Origin: Streptomyces sp. RPA4-2
GTDB lineage: Bacteria > Actinomycetota > Actinomycetes > Streptomycetales > Streptomycetaceae
DNA length: 64,000 nt
Reading direction: 5' to 3'
NCBI RefSeq assembly: GCF_012273515.2
Contig: NZ_CP050975.2
Coordinates: 5,580,001 to 5,644,000 of the forward strand
Of this stretch, positions 60,453 to 64,000 are shown one piece after another (positions within the stretch are counted from its first letter, which is position 1; every line of letters starts with the position of its first letter). Position numbers and translations under genes: made by a program. Below the pieces are notes generated by a model, which saw nothing but the letters and a program-made list of their open reading frames with translations, was not told the origin of the DNA and ran no database searches.

Positions 60453-60464
60453 CTACGCGCGTAG
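60453..60464. promoter_or_regulatory. Palindromic importer promoter element, copy 3 (CTACGCGCGTAG)
   Basis: Perfect 12-bp palindrome sharing CTACGCGCGT with copies 1 and 2. It lies 28 bp before the proposed ATC start of the ATPase gene, close to the AAGGAG site. Confidence 0.5.
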
Positions 60465-60492
60465 ATGGCCCCTTTTCCAAGGAGAGTGCGCC

Positions 60493-62150
<1,658 letters not shown>

Positions 62151-62154
<4 letters not shown>

Positions 62155-63281
62155 AGAAGTTCGACAAGGAGCGCGTGCTCCTCGCGGTGGCCGGCCCGGT
62201 CATCGCGCTCGTCACGGCGATCGCACTGACCTCGGTCGTGCTGCTCGCCTCGGGCAAGAGCGCGTTCGAGCCGTACTCCCTGATGCTTCAGCAGGCGACG
62301 TACTCCGACACCCAGGTACTGATCGTCAACCAGGCGTCGCTGTACTACATCGCGGCACTCGGTGTGGCCATCGGCTTCCGCATGAACCTGTTCAACATCG
62401 GTGTGGACGGTCAGTACCGCCTCGGCGCGATGATGACCGCGGTGGTCGGCGCGCACCTCGCGCTGCCGTCCTTCCTGCAGATCCCCGTGCTGATGATCGT
62501 CGCCATGTGCACGGGCGCCTTCTGGGCCGGCATCGCGGGCCTCCTGAAGGTCACCCGCGGAGTGAGCGAGGTCGTCGCGACGATCATGCTCAACGCGATC
62601 GCCACCAGCCTCATCGGCTACCTCACCGCGGAGAACATCTGGGGTGTGCAGGTCGGCAACAACAACACGACCGGCATCATGAAGAAGTCCGGCTGGTTCC
62701 CCGGCATCAACCTGGGCTCGGACGTCGGCGAGATCTACGGCATGGTCTTCCTCGCGGTCCTCCTGGGCGTCCTGTACTGGCTCGTCCTCAACCGCACCCG
62801 CTTCGGCTTCGACCTGCGCGCCACCGGCGCCTCCGAGGAGGCCGCCGCCGCCTCCGGTGTCGACGCCAAGCGGATGGTGCTCACCGCGATGCTGATCTCC
62901 GGCGCGATCGCCGGTCTCTCCGGGCTGCCGCTTCTCCTCGGCGACGCCCACACCTACAGCCTGAGCTTCCCCGCCGGCCTCGGCTTCACCGCCATCGGCA
63001 TCGCGCTGCTCGGCCGCAACAACCCGGGCGGCATCGCCCTCGCCGCACTCCTGTGGGCCTTCCTCGACAAGGCGTCCCCGGCTCTCGACTACGCGACCCC
63101 GGTGGCGTACGAGAAGGAGATCGCCACGATCATGCAGGGCCTGATCGTCTTCGCGGTCGTCATCTCGTACGAGGCCGTACGTGTCTGGGGCCTGCGTCGC
63201 CAGCAGAAGCGGGTCGGCGAGGAACTGGCCGCCGCGGCCGCCGCCAACAACAACTCCCCGAAGGAGGTGGCTGCCCGATGA
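62151..63281 (+). CDS. ABC transporter permease 1 (BMP/nucleoside importer)
   Basis: 376-residue membrane permease with about nine helices. Family motifs are ALGVAIGFRMNLFNIGVDGQYRLGA (the GxxxFNIGxxGQ region), TRGVSEVVATIMLNAIATSLIGYL and LRATGASEEAAAASGVDAKRM, the EAA-like coupling loop. The start overlaps the ATPase gene by 4 bp and the next permease begins inside its stop region. It forms the translocation channel together with permease 2. Confidence 0.93.
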
Positions 63282-64000
63282 GCACCGCGACCGTCGCCAA
63301 GCCGCAGGCGCAGCAGCCCGGCAAGGGCAGCCGCCGAATGTCCCTACCGGTACTCCTGCTCGTCATCGCGGGTGTACTGATCCTGACCTCGATCGTCCGC
63401 CTGATCACCGGCGCCGAGGGCATCACCTCCACCGGACAGATGTCCACGGCGCTGCGCCTCGCGGTGCCGATCGGCCTCGCGGGTCTCGGCGGTCTGTGGG
63501 CCGAGCGCGCGGGCGTCGTCAACATCGGCCTCGAGGGCATGATGATCCTCGGCACCTGGTTCGGCGCCTGGGCGGGCTACCAGTGGGGCCCGTGGACCGG
63601 TGTCGCCTTCGGCATCATCGGCGGCTGCCTCGGCGGCATCCTGCACGCCATCGCCACCGTGACCTTCAACGTCAACCACATCGTCTCCGGTGTGGCCATC
63701 AACATCCTGGCGCTCGGCACCACCCGCTACCTCTCCAAGTTCACCTTCGAGGACGCGCCGCAGGGCTCCTCCAAGCAGTCCCCGCCGATCGACTCGCTCG
63801 GCACCTTCGACATCCCAGGGCTCTCGAGCTGGCTGTCCACCATCAACGGGAAGCACTGGTTCCTGGTCTCGGACATCGCGGGCCTGCTCGGCGGACTGGT
63901 CACCGACCTGTCGCCGCTCACCCTCGTCGCGGTGGCCCTCGTCCCGGCGACCTGGTGGGTGCTGTGGCGCACGGCCTTCGGCCTGCGCCTGCGTTCCTGC
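63278..64000 (+). CDS. ABC transporter permease 2 (BMP/nucleoside importer), partial at window end
   Basis: 241 codons are visible from ATG 63278, eight bases after AAGGAGG; the gene continues beyond the window. The N-terminus is polar, then helices LLLVIAGVLILTSIVRL, the signature GLWAERAGVVNIGLEGMMILGTWFGAW, and TFNVNHIVSGVAINILALGTTRYL. This matches the second permease of BMP-type importers. Its ATG overlaps the upstream permease stop (ATGA), so ATPase and both permeases are one coupled unit. Confidence 0.93.
   Translation, partial: MSTATVAKPQAQQPGKGSRRMSLPVLLLVIAGVLILTSIVRLITGAEGITSTGQMSTALRLAVPIGLAGLGGLWAERAGVVNIGLEGMMILGTWFGAWAGYQWGPWTGVAFGIIGGCLGGILHAIATVTFNVNHIVSGVAINILALGTTRYLSKFTFEDAPQGSSKQSPPIDSLGTFDIPGLSSWLSTINGKHWFLVSDIAGLLGGLVTDLSPLTLVAVALVPATWWVLWRTAFGLRLRSC

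Overview
The window is chromosomal DNA of a high-GC actinobacterium, almost certainly a Streptomyces. Codon third positions are nearly all G or C, GTG and TTG starts are frequent, and TM2, DUF397 and DUF4328 proteins occur. The gene order matches what I recall of the S. coelicolor SCO4840-SCO4886 region (from memory, not checked). No rRNA, tRNA, CRISPR array, transposase or integrase was recognised.

Layout. 1-3.4 kb: a split DprE2/DprE1 + PAP2/UbiA set, the four-gene route to a polyprenyl-phosphoryl-arabinose donor as in mycobacteria. 3.5-12 kb: BrkB-type membrane protein, D,D-carboxypeptidase, small membrane protein, metallophosphoesterase, LtaS-like sulfatase-fold enzyme and a two-component system. 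12-17.6 kb: MMPL exporter with an extra C-terminal domain, Uma2 protein, a TetR-controlled three-gene operon with two operator palindromes, VOC protein. 17.8-23.6 kb: two TM2 proteins, DUF2752, the sdhCDAB operon and an OHCU decarboxylase. 23.8-33.6 kb: frameshifted GH20 hexosaminidase, DUF4328, conserved hypotheticals, MFS exporter, then two related sigma-factor/partner pairs separated by a YefM/RelE-type toxin-antitoxin cassette. 33.8-40.3 kb: L,D-transpeptidase, methylmalonyl-CoA mutase-type large subunit, second Uma2, LeuE-type exporter, and a FAD monooxygenase divergent from its probable TetR regulator. 40.6-50 kb: secreted 4-Cys protein, acyltransferase and a nonulosonic (sialic/Kdn-type) acid polymer locus like the teichulosonic acid locus of S. 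coelicolor.

50.4-55.1 kb is accessory. A phosphate-permease gene (pstC-like) is cut off after about 130 codons and followed by two homologous remnants of a polymorphic protein's C-terminus, each before an immunity-like gene; then an orphan CdiA-CT RNase A-type toxin domain, its CdiI-like partner, a frameshifted immunity remnant and a whiJ/abaA-like triad (XRE regulator, DUF397 protein, ATPase with a TTA codon). From 55.6 kb: an M20 amidohydrolase and a BMP-family nucleoside-type ABC importer with two lipoprotein paralogues. The importer promoters share a CTACGCGCGT element, and the ATPase gene appears to start at a non-canonical ATC codon.

Much of the window serves the cell envelope: arabinose lipid donor, carboxypeptidase, LtaS-like enzyme, L,D-transpeptidase and nonulosonate polymer. 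Most function calls rest on motif recognition by eye; no database search was run.
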